A stretch of 49,951 nt of DNA from positions 1 to 49,951 of the forward strand of contig WQYZ01000008.1 of the NCBI GenBank assembly GCA_009780985.1. The letters are read 5' to 3'. Shown in pieces: positions 35,124 through 44,753 of the stretch; position 1 is the first letter of the stretch; each line of letters opens with the position of its first letter. Below the pieces are notes generated by a model, which made no database searches, was not told where the DNA came from, and worked only from the letters and a program-made list of their open reading frames with translations. A program made the translations under genes and the position numbers. The stretch is from Oscillospiraceae bacterium. GTDB lineage: Bacteria > Bacillota > Clostridia > Oscillospirales > WRJC01.

Positions 35124-36182
35124 ATGCTCAAAGACGAACTTTCACAAATTTTAGATGAAGCGTCGGCTGAAATAAAAAGCCAGAGCGCGAACTTACTGGA
35201 TTTTTTAGAACAAATCAGAATAAAATATCTCGGCAAAAAGGGTAAACTCACGGATATTCTGAAAAAACTTGGGACTTTATCTGCCGAAGAACGCCCCGCA
35301 ATCGGCGCGTTTGCAAATGAAATTAAGACAAAAATCGAGGAGTTAATCGCAGATAAACAAAAAGAACTTTCAAACGCGAATTTTACAAAAAAACTCGCGG
35401 AAGAAAAGATTGATATAACTCTTCCGGCAAAACAGAGAGAAGTAGGAAAACGCCACCCGATTTCGCAGATTATTCTGGAGCTCGAAGATATATTTATCGG
35501 CATGGGCTTCGATATCGGGAGAGGTCCCGAAATAGAATACACATATTACAATTTCGACGCGTTAAATACTCCGAAAAATCACCCTGCAAGAGATATTCAG
35601 GACACATTCTATATCAAAAGAGACGGCGAAGAAATCCGCGAAGACGATATTGTTTTGCGCACTCAGACGTCAAGCGTGCAGATAAGATATATGGAGAATA
35701 ATAATAAACCGCCGATACGGATGATTGCTCCCGGCAGAACTGCCAGAGTTGATTTCGACTCTACGCACTCGCCGATATTTCATCAGATTGAAGGACTTGT
35801 GGTTGACAAAAATATAATGTTGATTGACTTGAAAGAAACCCTTGAAGCCGTATTTAAATCATTATTCGGCGAAGACACCGAAATAAGACTTCGCCCCCAT
35901 TATTTCCCGTTCACGGAGCCGTCTGTCGAAGTTGATTATAAATGCTTTCGCTGCGGCGGCAGCGATGATTCCTGTCCGTTGTGCAAAGGCGAGGGCTGGA
36001 TTGAAATGCTCGGCGCGGGAATGGTTCACCCGAAAGTATTGGCGGGGTGCGGAATCGACCCCATGGTTTACACAGGATTTGCGTTCGGCATGGGTCTTGA
36101 CCGCCTTGCCATGATGAAATACAGCATCGACGACATACGCAATTTATTTGAGAATGATATAAGATTTTTGCGGCAGTTTTAA
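35124..36182 (+). CDS. pheS: Phenylalanine--tRNA ligase alpha subunit
   Basis: 352 residues, standard length. An N-terminal coiled coil (about 1-85) precedes the class II catalytic core: KRHPISQIILELEDIFIGMGF, RGPEIEYTYYNFDALNTPKNHPARD, LRTQTSSVQIRYME and the motif 3 region GFAFGMGLDRLAMMKY. It includes the zinc-like CxxC pairs around CFRCGGSDDSCPLCKGEGW. It charges tRNA-Phe together with PheT. It follows the T-box leader with AGAGG 12 bases before the ATG. Unusually, pheT is not the next gene but lies 2.1 kb downstream. Confidence 0.96.
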   Translation: MLKDELSQILDEASAEIKSQSANLLDFLEQIRIKYLGKKGKLTDILKKLGTLSAEERPAIGAFANEIKTKIEELIADKQKELSNANFTKKLAEEKIDITLPAKQREVGKRHPISQIILELEDIFIGMGFDIGRGPEIEYTYYNFDALNTPKNHPARDIQDTFYIKRDGEEIREDDIVLRTQTSSVQIRYMENNNKPPIRMIAPGRTARVDFDSTHSPIFHQIEGLVVDKNIMLIDLKETLEAVFKSLFGEDTEIRLRPHYFPFTEPSVEVDYKCFRCGGSDDSCPLCKGEGWIEMLGAGMVHPKVLAGCGIDPMVYTGFAFGMGLDRLAMMKYSIDDIRNLFENDIRFLRQF

Positions 36183-36218
36183 ATTAATTAAACAAACGAA
36201 AGGCTGATGAATTTATAA

Positions 36219-37244
36219 ATGATTATTATATTAAAAAACAATGATTACAGCGAAGAAAATCCGTCCGTACAGAAGCTGACGGAATATATAAAAAACTACG
36301 ACGTAAATATAAGCAAAATCATAGGCTCGCAGACTACGATCTGGGGACTTGTCGGGGACACGTCCAAAATTGATATAGATATGATAAGGCAGTTTGACAT
36401 AGTCGAAAATGTGCAGAGAGTCGCGGAACCGTTCAAAAACGCCAATAGAAAATTTCACCCGGACGATTCTATTATAGACGTTGCGGGGAAGAAAATCGGC
36501 GCGGGATATTTTTCGGTTATGGCGGGACCATGTTCGGTCGAAAGTCAGGAACAGATTACGGATATAGCGAAAAAAGTAAAAAATTCCGGTAGCGCGTTTT
36601 TAAGGGGCGGAGCGTATAAACCGCGCACTTCGCCGTATTCATTTCAGGGACTCAGAGATATGGGTATAAATATGCTTCTGGAAGCGAAAAAAGCCGCAGA
36701 TGTGCCGATAGTCACGGAAATCATGGATTTGTCGCACTTGGATTACTTCGGCGAAGTCGATATTATTCAGGTCGGAACAAGAAATATGCAGAATTTTGAA
36801 TTGCTGAAAGAACTCGGGCACACTAAAAAACCTATATTGTTAAAACGCGGATTTGCCAACACAATCGAAGAATTTTTAATGTCTGCGGAGTATATCATGG
36901 CGGGAGGCAATTCCAACATAGTTTTATGCGAAAGGGGCATACGTTCGTTTGACAACAAGACAAGAAATGTTCTCGACATATCGGCGATTCCGGTAATAAA
37001 AAGGCTGTCGCATCTGCCGATTATAATCGACCCGTCCCACGCGACAGGGTACAGCTATTTAGTCGAGCCTATGGCATACGCCGCAGTAGCGGCGGGAGCG
37101 GACGGTCTGATGATAGAAGTGCACAACGACCCGCAGAACGCATTATCCGACGGCGCGCAGTCGCTCACTCCCGAACAGTTTGACAAAGTTATGCAAAGTA
37201 TAATCAAACGTGTAGAGTTTGAAGGGAAAATTATGCAGAGGTGA
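36219..37244 (+). CDS. aroF: 3-deoxy-7-phosphoheptulonate (DAHP) synthase, first copy
   Basis: 341 residues. An N-terminal ferredoxin-like domain (about 1-70) precedes the barrel of the AroF/KDO8P-like family: [73 protein letters not shown]. It condenses PEP with erythrose-4-phosphate, the first step to aromatic amino acids. It follows pheS by 36 bases without a visible terminator, so it is probably under the same T-box(Phe) control. A close paralogue is at 42759. Confidence 0.93.
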   Translation: MIIILKNNDYSEENPSVQKLTEYIKNYDVNISKIIGSQTTIWGLVGDTSKIDIDMIRQFDIVENVQRVAEPFKNANRKFHPDDSIIDVAGKKIGAGYFSVMAGPCSVESQEQITDIAKKVKNSGSAFLRGGAYKPRTSPYSFQGLRDMGINMLLEAKKAADVPIVTEIMDLSHLDYFGEVDIIQVGTRNMQNFELLKELGHTKKPILLKRGFANTIEEFLMSAEYIMAGGNSNIVLCERGIRSFDNKTRNVLDISAIPVIKRLSHLPIIIDPSHATGYSYLVEPMAYAAVAAGADGLMIEVHNDPQNALSDGAQSLTPEQFDKVMQSIIKRVEFEGKIMQR

Positions 37245-37257
37245 GGAGTGAATAAGT

Positions 37258-38043
37258 ATGGCAGAAGAAAATTTATTAAAAAATACAGCGTGGCTTTATG
37301 ACGTCGATGACCGCGATAATTTACACGACGATATTCAGTTTTATGTTGATTACGCGAAAAGTTATAATTGCGGCAATATTTTAGAGCTTGCCTGCGGAAC
37401 CGGCAGAGTAACAATAAGTTTGGCGGCAGAGGGGCTTGACATTACGGGACTTGATTTATCAGACGAAATGCTTGATGTGTTCAGACAGAAACTTGATAAA
37501 CTTGATGACAAAGTAAGAAACAGAATAGAAATAGTACACGGTAATATGGCGGACTTTAATTTAACCAAAAAGTTTGATTTAATTATTATGCCATTCAGGG
37601 CATTTCAGGCTTTGACTGATGAAAAAGATATAGAAAACTCTTTGAATTGCATAAAAAATCATCTTACCAATAACGGGATTTTTATAATAAATGTGTTTAA
37701 TCCGTACCCGGACCGTATGAATGAAAACTGGTGTTATCCTGAAGAAGTGCAATGGGAACGTTTAGACGAAAACACCGGTAATTATGTCGTGAAGAAATCC
37801 AGCGGCGATAAAATAGATCTGCAAAACAGAATTATTTATATCACATTTGTTTACGAGGTCAAAGACAAAACTGGAAATATTTCCAGTTTTGAGGACAAGT
37901 TGAAATTAAAATACCACTATGAACATCAGCTTGAGGATATAATTGTAAAAGCGGGATTAAAAATAAAAGAAAAATTCGGCTGGTATGATAAAACAAGCAT
38001 ACAAGACGCAAACCGCGAACTTATATTTGTATGCGGGAAATAA
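37258..38043 (+). CDS. Class I SAM-dependent methyltransferase
   Basis: 261 residues. Motif I is [19 protein letters not shown] (residues about 41-59), followed by [12 protein letters not shown] and [11 protein letters not shown], the usual Rossmann-type methyltransferase pattern. The C-terminal half (about 150-255) has Tyr- and Lys-rich strands and ends ELIFVCGK. The substrate is unknown. It begins 13 bases after the DAHP synthase stop and is likely co-transcribed with pheS-aroF. I see no specific link to tRNA or aromatic metabolism. Confidence 0.85.
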   Translation: MAEENLLKNTAWLYDVDDRDNLHDDIQFYVDYAKSYNCGNILELACGTGRVTISLAAEGLDITGLDLSDEMLDVFRQKLDKLDDKVRNRIEIVHGNMADFNLTKKFDLIIMPFRAFQALTDEKDIENSLNCIKNHLTNNGIFIINVFNPYPDRMNENWCYPEEVQWERLDENTGNYVVKKSSGDKIDLQNRIIYITFVYEVKDKTGNISSFEDKLKLKYHYEHQLEDIIVKAGLKIKEKFGWYDKTSIQDANRELIFVCGK

Positions 38044-38047
38044 AATT

Positions 38048-38235
38048 GACCACCCCGCCGTCGCGTCCAACGTCATCGTGTAAAATTCCGCGTTCATCTG
38101 CGACGCCACCCCTCCGCAGAGGGGAATTTGACAAGACCCTCAAATGTTAGACAAAATTCCCCTCCGTGGAGGGGTGGCACGCGAAAACTTGTGTAGGGTT
38201 TACAGAATTGCGTTTGACCGCGTGACGGGGTGGTC
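38048..38235. repeat. Second modular inverted-repeat element, between the methyltransferase gene and pheT
   Basis: The outer ends GACCACCCCG (38048) and CGCGTGACGGGGTGGTC (ending 38235) are inverted. The inner arms 38105-38129 and 38154-38178 are a 25-base inverted repeat with three mismatches, each containing a CCCCTCCG-type hairpin. The order of modules (GTGGCACGCG next to the hairpin, then CCGCGTGACGGGGTG) parallels the element at 15675-15856. It separates pheT from the T-box transcript and could terminate or attenuate it. Confidence 0.8.
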
Positions 38236-38283
38236 TGAAATCATATACATTAAAATAACACAAAGAAAGGTTGATACAACAAA

Positions 38284-40923
38284 ATGAATATATCCATAAA
38301 ATGGCTGTCTGAATATCTCAGCGGAGAGCCGATAAATATAAATAAAAAAGATATAAAAGATTACTGCGATAAAATGACGTATTCCGGCTCGAAAGTCGAA
38401 AATTTCGAGATTTTGTTCAGCGAACTGAAAAATATCGTAGTCGGGAAATTGCTGTCCGTCGAAAAACACCCCGACGCGGATAAACTGTTCGTCTGCCAAG
38501 TCGAGGTAGGGCGCGACGCCCTCGGCGCGCCGTTAGTAGTGCAAATCGTCACGGGAGCGAAAAACGTCAAAGCCGGCGATATTGTCCCGGTCGCGATGAA
38601 CAATTCTGTGGTTCACGGCGGGAAAAAAATCACAAAAGGCAAACTTCGCGGCGTCGAATCCAACGGAATGTTATGCTCTCTTGAAGAATTAGGATTAAAT
38701 ATCCATGATTTTCCGTATGCGGAAGAAGACGGCATTTTAGTCCTGCAAGGCGACGATTTGCAGAATATAACAATCGGACAGGATATAAAAAGCGCGCTGC
38801 TTATGGACGACGCCGCAGTCGAGTTTGAAATTACGCCGAACCGTGCAGACTGTTTCTCCGTGATAGGTCTTGCGAGAGAAAGCGCGGTCACTTTGGATCG
38901 CGAATTGAAACTTCACGCGCCGGAAATAGAACGGCAAGACAAGTCGGACGATATAAAAAATTATCTGACCGTCGAAGTAAAGAATTATGATTTGTGTCCG
39001 CGATATACCGCGAAAGTTATAAAAGACGTGAAAATTGAGCCGTCGCCGTTATGGCTCCGCGCAAAACTGAGAGCGTCGGGAATACGCCCGATAAACAATA
39101 TAGTTGATATAACGAATTATGTCATGCTTGAATACGGTCAGCCAATGCACGCATTTGACTATAATTATCTCGGCGGCAAAAAGATTATCGTCAGGACCGC
39201 CGAAAAAGACGAAAAAATTACAACGCTTGATTCTGTTGTTCGAGAACTTAACACTGATATGCTCGTAATTGCCGACGGAATCTCCGACGGTGTCGGAGGT
39301 AAGCCCGTCGCGCTCGCGGGGATTATGGGCGGCGAAAACAGCGAAATTTTAGATACTACCAAAACTATTGTATTCGAGTCCGCGAATTTTGACAAGATGT
39401 CTGTGCGTCGCACGTCAAGAAAATTAGGACTGCGCACGGATTCGTCTGCGAACTTTGAGAAGGGTCTTGACCTGTACCTCACAGTTCCGGCGATAACGAG
39501 AGCGTGCGAACTCGTCGAAATGCTGAACTGCGGCACAGTAGTTTCGGGGGTAATAGATGTGTTGGGAGAACATATTACATCAAAAAAAATAAAATTAGAC
39601 GTTGAAAGAATAAACAATCTTCTCGGTTCGTCAATAAGCAAAAAAGAAATGATTGACATACTCGAAAAATTAGATTTTAAATATGCAGGGGACGGCGTCC
39701 TCGACGTTCCGTCATACCGTTACAGCGATTTATCCGGCGATACTATGCCCGAAATAACAGCCGATTTAGCCGAAGAAATCGGCAGGATATACGGACTTAA
39801 CAATATAAAAAATGCAGGGCGCGACGACCCCGGCGCGCCGCTTGCAGAACAAATTGACGGTGAATTACGGCGTGCCAATAAATTCGCCACTGGCGAATTA
39901 GGGTCACGCCCTACACATAGTTATTCAGTAAGACGCGGCGGACGCGATAAATTTCAGAAATTTTTGCTTAATCTTCATAATACTTTAACATCAAACGGAT
40001 ATTATGAAACTTATACGTTCTCGTTTATCACCCCGAAATATTTTGACAAGTTAAATCTGCCGGAAAACAGCCCTCTGCGCGATGTTATCACATTGATAAA
40101 TCCTCTCGGCGAAGATACAAGCGTAATGCGCACGACGTTGCTGCCGTCAACTCTTGCAACGATTGCGAGAAATTACGCGAACAGAAACGAATACGGCTAT
40201 TTCTACGATACTGCGAAAGTCTATTTTAAATATTTTTACGATGGGTTAGATGAAACGAAATTAAATTATATTTCGGTGAGGGGGCAACTACCGGCGAACG
40301 AAAAAAATATGCTGTCGCTGGGATTTTATGACACCGCAGATAAATCCGCGGATTTCTATACGATAAAAGGCGCGGTTGAGAATATTATGAAAGCCGCCGG
40401 AATATATAATTACAAGTTGAGCGCGGATATTTCGGGACACACTCTTGCAAGCGCATTTCATCCCGGAAGAAGCGCGGTTATACTGTCTGATGACGAGAAA
40501 AATATTTACGGCATATTCGGCGAAATTCACCCGTCGGTTGCTGAAAGCTTCGAGATCGGAACAAGATGCTGCGCCGCCGAATTAAATATAGATTTGCTTT
40601 ACGCGAATTCAACCACGGAAAGAAGCTATATTCCTTTTCCGAAATATCCGGCAATAACAAGAGATTTAGCGCTTGTCTGCGACGATAATCTCGAGTCCGC
40701 AGTTATATATGATATAATAAAGGGACAGAGCGGGAAAATATTCGAATCCGCCAAACCGTTCGACGTTTACAAAGGCGAAAAAATAGGCGCGGGCAAAAAA
40801 TCAATCGCGTTCGGGATAACATTCAGGAACAGCGAACGCACGTTGAGCGATGATGAAGTAAATTTAGTGATAGATAAAATTTTGAAAAATTTAGAAAAAT
40901 TTAATATTTTATTGAGAAAATAA
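38284..40923 (+). CDS. pheT: Phenylalanine--tRNA ligase beta subunit
   Basis: 879 residues, longer than the usual 790-810. Domain order is normal: tRNA-binding EMAP domain (about 40-160), B3/B4 (ARESAVTLDREL to RTSRKLGLRTDSSANFEKG), B5, a catalytic-like core (YETYTFSFITPKYFDKL) and the C-terminal FDX-ACB domain (FPKYPAITRDLALVC, KKSIAFGITFRNSERTLSDDEV). Extra residues at about 515-555 in the B5/core linker include a stretch (about 529-543) encoded by an in-frame palindromic element. It is separated from pheS by aroF, the methyltransferase gene and a repeat element. A GAAAGG site lies 12 bases upstream. Confidence 0.95.
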   Translation: MNISIKWLSEYLSGEPININKKDIKDYCDKMTYSGSKVENFEILFSELKNIVVGKLLSVEKHPDADKLFVCQVEVGRDALGAPLVVQIVTGAKNVKAGDIVPVAMNNSVVHGGKKITKGKLRGVESNGMLCSLEELGLNIHDFPYAEEDGILVLQGDDLQNITIGQDIKSALLMDDAAVEFEITPNRADCFSVIGLARESAVTLDRELKLHAPEIERQDKSDDIKNYLTVEVKNYDLCPRYTAKVIKDVKIEPSPLWLRAKLRASGIRPINNIVDITNYVMLEYGQPMHAFDYNYLGGKKIIVRTAEKDEKITTLDSVVRELNTDMLVIADGISDGVGGKPVALAGIMGGENSEILDTTKTIVFESANFDKMSVRRTSRKLGLRTDSSANFEKGLDLYLTVPAITRACELVEMLNCGTVVSGVIDVLGEHITSKKIKLDVERINNLLGSSISKKEMIDILEKLDFKYAGDGVLDVPSYRYSDLSGDTMPEITADLAEEIGRIYGLNNIKNAGRDDPGAPLAEQIDGELRRANKFATGELGSRPTHSYSVRRGGRDKFQKFLLNLHNTLTSNGYYETYTFSFITPKYFDKLNLPENSPLRDVITLINPLGEDTSVMRTTLLPSTLATIARNYANRNEYGYFYDTAKVYFKYFYDGLDETKLNYISVRGQLPANEKNMLSLGFYDTADKSADFYTIKGAVENIMKAAGIYNYKLSADISGHTLASAFHPGRSAVILSDDEKNIYGIFGEIHPSVAESFEIGTRCCAAELNIDLLYANSTTERSYIPFPKYPAITRDLALVCDDNLESAVIYDIIKGQSGKIFESAKPFDVYKGEKIGAGKKSIAFGITFRNSERTLSDDEVNLVIDKILKNLEKFNILLRK
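39869..39910 (+). repeat. In-frame palindromic element inside pheT
   Basis: GGCGTG (39869-39874) pairs with CACGCC (39905-39910), and AATTCGCC (39881-39888) pairs with GGCGAATT (39892-39899) around ACT. The encoded text is approximately RANKFATGELGSRP. It shares stem layout, the GGCGAA core and the reading frame (Gly-Glu-Leu/Ile-Gly-Ser) with the element at the truA 5' end. The following CCTACA also matches the end of the element at 46721-46805. Confidence 0.75.
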
Positions 40924-40987
40924 ATTTTCGGAATGTTAAAAAGTATGATATAATAAATTCCATAAACATTGAAAGGAACAAAATTTT

Positions 40988-41872
40988 ATGAGTTCGGCAA
41001 TAAATTCTCCATTTAGATATGCCGGAGGTAAATTTTACGCAAGAAAGTTAATAATTAAAAATATACCCCCGCATACAAAATATTGCGAGCCTTTTGCTGG
41101 AGGGGCTTCTATATTTTTTGCTAAGGAAAAAGTTGATAGCAATATTCTTAATGATTTAGATAATACATTAATGCTTGTATATAAAATTATCAGAGACTGT
41201 CCGCAAGAATTAATAAACTTTTTAAATGGGATACCTGCAAAAAAAGAGCTGCACAATTATTATAAAAATGAATTTAAGCCTAAAAATGAAATTGACATAG
41301 CCGGAAGGTGGTACTATCTTAACCGCACCAGCTATTCCGGCATAATGAATATTCAAAATTGTTATTGGGGATATGGTGAAAAATATTCAATGCGTCCGGA
41401 GAATTGGGCTGCAAGTATAAAAAGAACTTCTGAAAAGCTACAATATGTCACACTTACCTCTAACGACTTTGAAGATACTATTGATAATTTAGAAGATGGT
41501 ACTTTTTTATTTGTTGACCCTCCGTACTTTAACGCAGACCAAGATAAATTTTATACAATATCATTCAAAAGAGAAGACCACTTTAGGTTAAATAATGTAA
41601 TTCGCCGCAATTTCGACAGATTAAATATTTTTTTAACTTATGATAATTGTGAAGAAATTAAAAGATTATATTCTTGGGCAACCGAAATACACAGCGCAGA
41701 GTGGAATTATACTATTAACAGAACAGATGACCAAAAAAATAATACAAGCAAAAAAGGAGAACGATATAAGGGAAAAGAACTTTTTATTTTAAACTATTCT
41801 ACTGATTCTGATGAATTTATTAATTCTAATGAAATACTTCAACAAGTTTTATTGGAGTTGGCGCCGTTTTAG
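40988..41872 (+). CDS. D12-class DNA adenine N6-methyltransferase
   Basis: 294 residues. Family motifs are FRYAGGK (9-15), CEPFAGGASIFF, NDLDNTLM and the catalytic DPPY in FLFVDPPYFNADQ. It methylates adenine in a short DNA site and belongs with the convergent gene downstream as a restriction-modification pair. GAAAGGA lies about 12 bases before the ATG, and a TATAAT at 40949-40954 may be its -10 box, with no good -35 box. It is AT-rich relative to pheT, consistent with acquisition. The 3' end overlaps the opposing gene by 4 bases. Confidence 0.88.
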   Translation: MSSAINSPFRYAGGKFYARKLIIKNIPPHTKYCEPFAGGASIFFAKEKVDSNILNDLDNTLMLVYKIIRDCPQELINFLNGIPAKKELHNYYKNEFKPKNEIDIAGRWYYLNRTSYSGIMNIQNCYWGYGEKYSMRPENWAASIKRTSEKLQYVTLTSNDFEDTIDNLEDGTFLFVDPPYFNADQDKFYTISFKREDHFRLNNVIRRNFDRLNIFLTYDNCEEIKRLYSWATEIHSAEWNYTINRTDDQKNNTSKKGERYKGKELFILNYSTDSDEFINSNEILQQVLLELAPF

Positions 41873-42636
41873 CTGTTGGTTCTACGAGTTTTGTTATTTT
41901 TTGCTTTTTCTTTCACGATTTCCAATAAAGAATTTTCAATTTCGCTGATGGACTTCCAATTTTTATCGTTTTCAAGGAATAAAGCCGGCGTTCTGGGAAT
42001 AAGACTTTCTTCCGCAATATTCTTGGCTATAACAAATCGCCAGTCGTTAGAACAAGCTATGAATAAATCTCTGTAGTTTGCAGGTACATCATAAAGTTTT
42101 GATAAAAAATCAATCATATTTTTATCGCTTATTAACTGAAAACTTTTATTTATGCTTGAGCTTTCTATAATTGAATTTGAAATATTTGTTACGATTATAT
42201 CAAACGAATCTGCTGTATATCTATCGTTTCCAGAGTCTAATTTTTTGGTATTGCTCCGGCTTCTGTGGCACTTTACCATACAATGCGGAACTTTTATTTT
42301 AGTTTTAGGACTTCCGAATTTAGCAGATCCCCTTACCGCATTTTTGCTTTCCAATTTAACTATTATGCCGGTACGCTTGTGAGTAACAGATATATCTTCA
42401 TCTTGTCTGCCGGGCTGAGGATTTAAATTTAATTTATCGACCGACCACTCATTTCTATTTAAAATCTCTGTCAACAAGACGAATAAATTATATTCAGTGG
42501 CTTTTCCCCTAATCATAGGCAATACTTTTTGGTCGTTTAAAATATTAAAGATATAATCTATTGGAATAATATACTCATCGCAATATTCAGATAAATCTTC
42601 TCCTAATTTTTCAAAATTTATAATAGACATACGCAT
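41869..42636 (-). CDS. Probable type II restriction endonuclease (PD-(D/E)XK)
   Basis: 255 residues. I do not recognise the subfamily. The segment PGRQDEDISVTHKRTGIIVKLESKNAVRG (residues 75-103) has Asp81 and Glu96-Ser-Lys98, an orthodox PD-(D/E)XK site. The Lys/Arg/His-rich stretch that follows (KVPHCMVKCHRSRSN) could contact DNA. Pairing with a convergent D12 methyltransferase makes a restriction enzyme the best call. AGGGG lies 6 bases before the ATG. It reads toward the methyltransferase, so the two are expressed from separate promoters. Confidence 0.65.
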   Translation of the reverse strand: MRMSIINFEKLGEDLSEYCDEYIIPIDYIFNILNDQKVLPMIRGKATEYNLFVLLTEILNRNEWSVDKLNLNPQPGRQDEDISVTHKRTGIIVKLESKNAVRGSAKFGSPKTKIKVPHCMVKCHRSRSNTKKLDSGNDRYTADSFDIIVTNISNSIIESSSINKSFQLISDKNMIDFLSKLYDVPANYRDLFIACSNDWRFVIAKNIAEESLIPRTPALFLENDKNWKSISEIENSLLEIVKEKAKNNKTRRTNS

Positions 42637-42758
42637 AACACCCCTTTTAAATTGACGCTATAAAATTTAACTGCATAATATTTTAGAATAAAAGTATGTC
42701 TATGTTAATAATATTTTGAAAAATTTTGGTATTAATGATAATGAAAGGATTAAATTTT

Positions 42759-43763
42759 ATGATATTAATTTTAAAACCGGGTACGGAAGAAAGCGAAATC
42801 GAGCCTATACGCAAAGCGTTTGAGGCAAGAGGCTTGATAATACAGGAAATCAAAGGGGAAGCCACCCGAATGATAGGACTTGCCGGAGATACTTCAAAAC
42901 TTACTGAAGACGACGCAATGATTTTTCCGTGCGTTGACAGAATAATGAGAGTTTCGGAACCATACAAACTTGCAAGCCGCAAGTTTCACCCTACGGACAG
43001 CGTGTTTGAAATCGCGGGAAGAAAAATCGGAGGCGGCGAGTTTGCCGTCATTGCCGGGCCGTGTTCTGTCGAAAGCGAGGAGCAGGTTGTGAGTATCGCC
43101 GAATTGGTGAAAGAATCCGGTGCGGATTTTTTGCGCGGGGGTGCGTTTAAACCGAGAACGTCGCCGTATGCGTTCAAGGGCTTGGGATTGGATGGGCTTG
43201 AATTGCTTGATTTGGCGAGAAAGAAAACAGGTCTGCCGATCGTCACTGAAATAATGTCGCCGGAATACTTGGACATATTTGCCGAAAAAGTTGATATTAT
43301 ACAAATCGGCGCGAGAAATATGCAGAATTTTACGCTTTTGCGTCAAGTCGGCGAGTTAAAAAAGCCCGTGCTGTTAAAGCGCGGGATGTCGTCCACTATC
43401 GAGGAACTTCTGATGTCCGCAGAGTATGTAATGTCCGGCGGCGCGACGCAGGTTATATTATGCGAGAGGGGAATACGCACGTTTGAAACGTCGACAAGAA
43501 ACACATTGGATTTGTCGGCTATTCCAGTGTTGCACACAAAATCGCACCTGCCCGTCGTGATTGACCCGTCGCACTCTACAGGATACGCGCATTTAGTCGT
43601 TCCGATGTCGTTAGCTGCTGCCGCCTGCGGAGCTGACGGTTTGGAAATAGAAGTGCACAACAATCCCGAAAAGGCGTTATGCGACGGGGCGCAGTCGATA
43701 AGACCGGCGGTATTCGACGATTTGATGAAGAAACTTACAAAAGTCAGGGAAGCGATAAAATAA
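42759..43763 (+). CDS. aroF: DAHP synthase, second copy
   Basis: 334 residues from the ATG at 42759 (AAAGGATT upstream; the frame extends to 42726, without a site). The layout is the same as in the copy at 36219: a ferredoxin-like N-terminal domain ([19 protein letters not shown]), then [48 protein letters not shown] and [14 protein letters not shown]. It catalyses entry into the shikimate pathway. It lies beyond the R-M pair and is probably on its own transcript; no T-box precedes it. The two copies may differ in feedback control or regulation. Confidence 0.93.
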   Translation: MILILKPGTEESEIEPIRKAFEARGLIIQEIKGEATRMIGLAGDTSKLTEDDAMIFPCVDRIMRVSEPYKLASRKFHPTDSVFEIAGRKIGGGEFAVIAGPCSVESEEQVVSIAELVKESGADFLRGGAFKPRTSPYAFKGLGLDGLELLDLARKKTGLPIVTEIMSPEYLDIFAEKVDIIQIGARNMQNFTLLRQVGELKKPVLLKRGMSSTIEELLMSAEYVMSGGATQVILCERGIRTFETSTRNTLDLSAIPVLHTKSHLPVVIDPSHSTGYAHLVVPMSLAAAACGADGLEIEVHNNPEKALCDGAQSIRPAVFDDLMKKLTKVREAIK

Positions 43764-43820
43764 ATAATTTTCGCTCCGACATAATTTTATAGATAAAGTC
43801 GGACGGCGCGGTTTTGATTG

Positions 43821-43829
43821 TGCTATAAT
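43821..43829 (+). promoter_or_regulatory. Extended -10 promoter of the AraC-family gene
   Basis: TGCTATAAT (43821-43829) is an extended -10 box with a consensus TATAAT. No good -35 box is seen. It lies 28 bases before the ATG. Confidence 0.55.
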
Positions 43830-43857
43830 AAAATCATGAAAGGATAGGAACGGAAAC

Positions 43858-44739
43858 ATGGATTTATTAACGCAATTAAACCGCGCTATGCAGTATATCG
43901 AAGAAAATATATGCAACGATATTGAACTCGGAAAAGTTTCGCAAGTCACAAATTATTCGCCGTATCATTTCGGCAGGCTGTTCTATTATATCACGGATAT
44001 GCCGATATCCGAGTATATACGCAAGAGAAAATTATCGCTTGCGGCAATGGAATTGCAGACCAATACGCCGTATAACAGCGGGATAAAAGTGATTGATTTA
44101 GCCGTGAAATACGGTTATGACAGCGCGGACAGTTTCACAAAAGCGTTTATAAAACAACATGGAGTAACTCCGACCGAAGCGCGCCGGAGCGGGGTTGTTC
44201 TGAAACTTTTTCCTCCGATTACCTTTCAAATAAAAATACAAGGAGTACAAGGAATGAACTGGAGAATCGAAGAAAGAGAAGCATTTGAGGTTTTCGGAAT
44301 CGAAAGGATTTTCAAAGATAACGAAACAACCAAAGTGCCGGCTTTTTGGGATGAATTGCAACAAAATGGCAAATATGAAAAGTTAATTAAAGATGCGGGA
44401 GAGAAAAAAGATATGTTCGGCAGCAAAGTTTGCACAATAAACGCTTTATGCGGGGAGCATGAAGAAGGAAGCGGTATTTTTCCGTATATGCTGTTCGCGT
44501 TAAAAACTGATAACAGTAATATCGGCGGATATAAAATTAAAACAGTTCCAAAAGCGACATGGGTGGTATTCAGGGCTAACGACGTAGAGTACATTGGCAG
44601 TCAAATCGGAGCGTTGTTTCAACGTGCGTACAGCGAATGGCTTCCGTCGTCGGGGTATGATACAGTAGGACACGGACCAGACTTGGAAATCTACGGCGAA
44701 CATTTTGAGGAAGTCTGGATTCCGGTTATGAAAAAATAG
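43858..44739 (+). CDS. AraC-family regulator with GyrI-like effector domain
   Basis: 293 residues. Two helix-turn-helix motifs occupy residues 1-105 (IELGKVSQVTNYSPYHFGRLF; VIDLAVKYGYDSADSFTKAFIKQHGVTPTEAR). A GyrI/Rob-like small-molecule-binding domain follows (about 130-293), ending DLEIYGEHFEEVWIPVMK, where the Glu/Trp pattern is typical. Such proteins sense hydrophobic or cationic drugs and activate efflux or stress genes. No target operon adjoins it. The GGATAGG-type site upstream is adequate. Confidence 0.88.
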   Translation: MDLLTQLNRAMQYIEENICNDIELGKVSQVTNYSPYHFGRLFYYITDMPISEYIRKRKLSLAAMELQTNTPYNSGIKVIDLAVKYGYDSADSFTKAFIKQHGVTPTEARRSGVVLKLFPPITFQIKIQGVQGMNWRIEEREAFEVFGIERIFKDNETTKVPAFWDELQQNGKYEKLIKDAGEKKDMFGSKVCTINALCGEHEEGSGIFPYMLFALKTDNSNIGGYKIKTVPKATWVVFRANDVEYIGSQIGALFQRAYSEWLPSSGYDTVGHGPDLEIYGEHFEEVWIPVMKK

Positions 44740-44753
44740 TACGGGTTTTAAAA

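Noticed and set aside
34979-35542. Minus-strand open frame of 187 codons across the T-box end and pheS
   Set aside because: It overlaps the T-box/terminator and the pheS coding sequence; Ser/Phe-rich shadow text.
40949-40954. Promoter of the D12 methyltransferase
   Set aside because: TATAAT is present but the -35 position (TTTCGG) is poor, so it is mentioned only in the gene entry.
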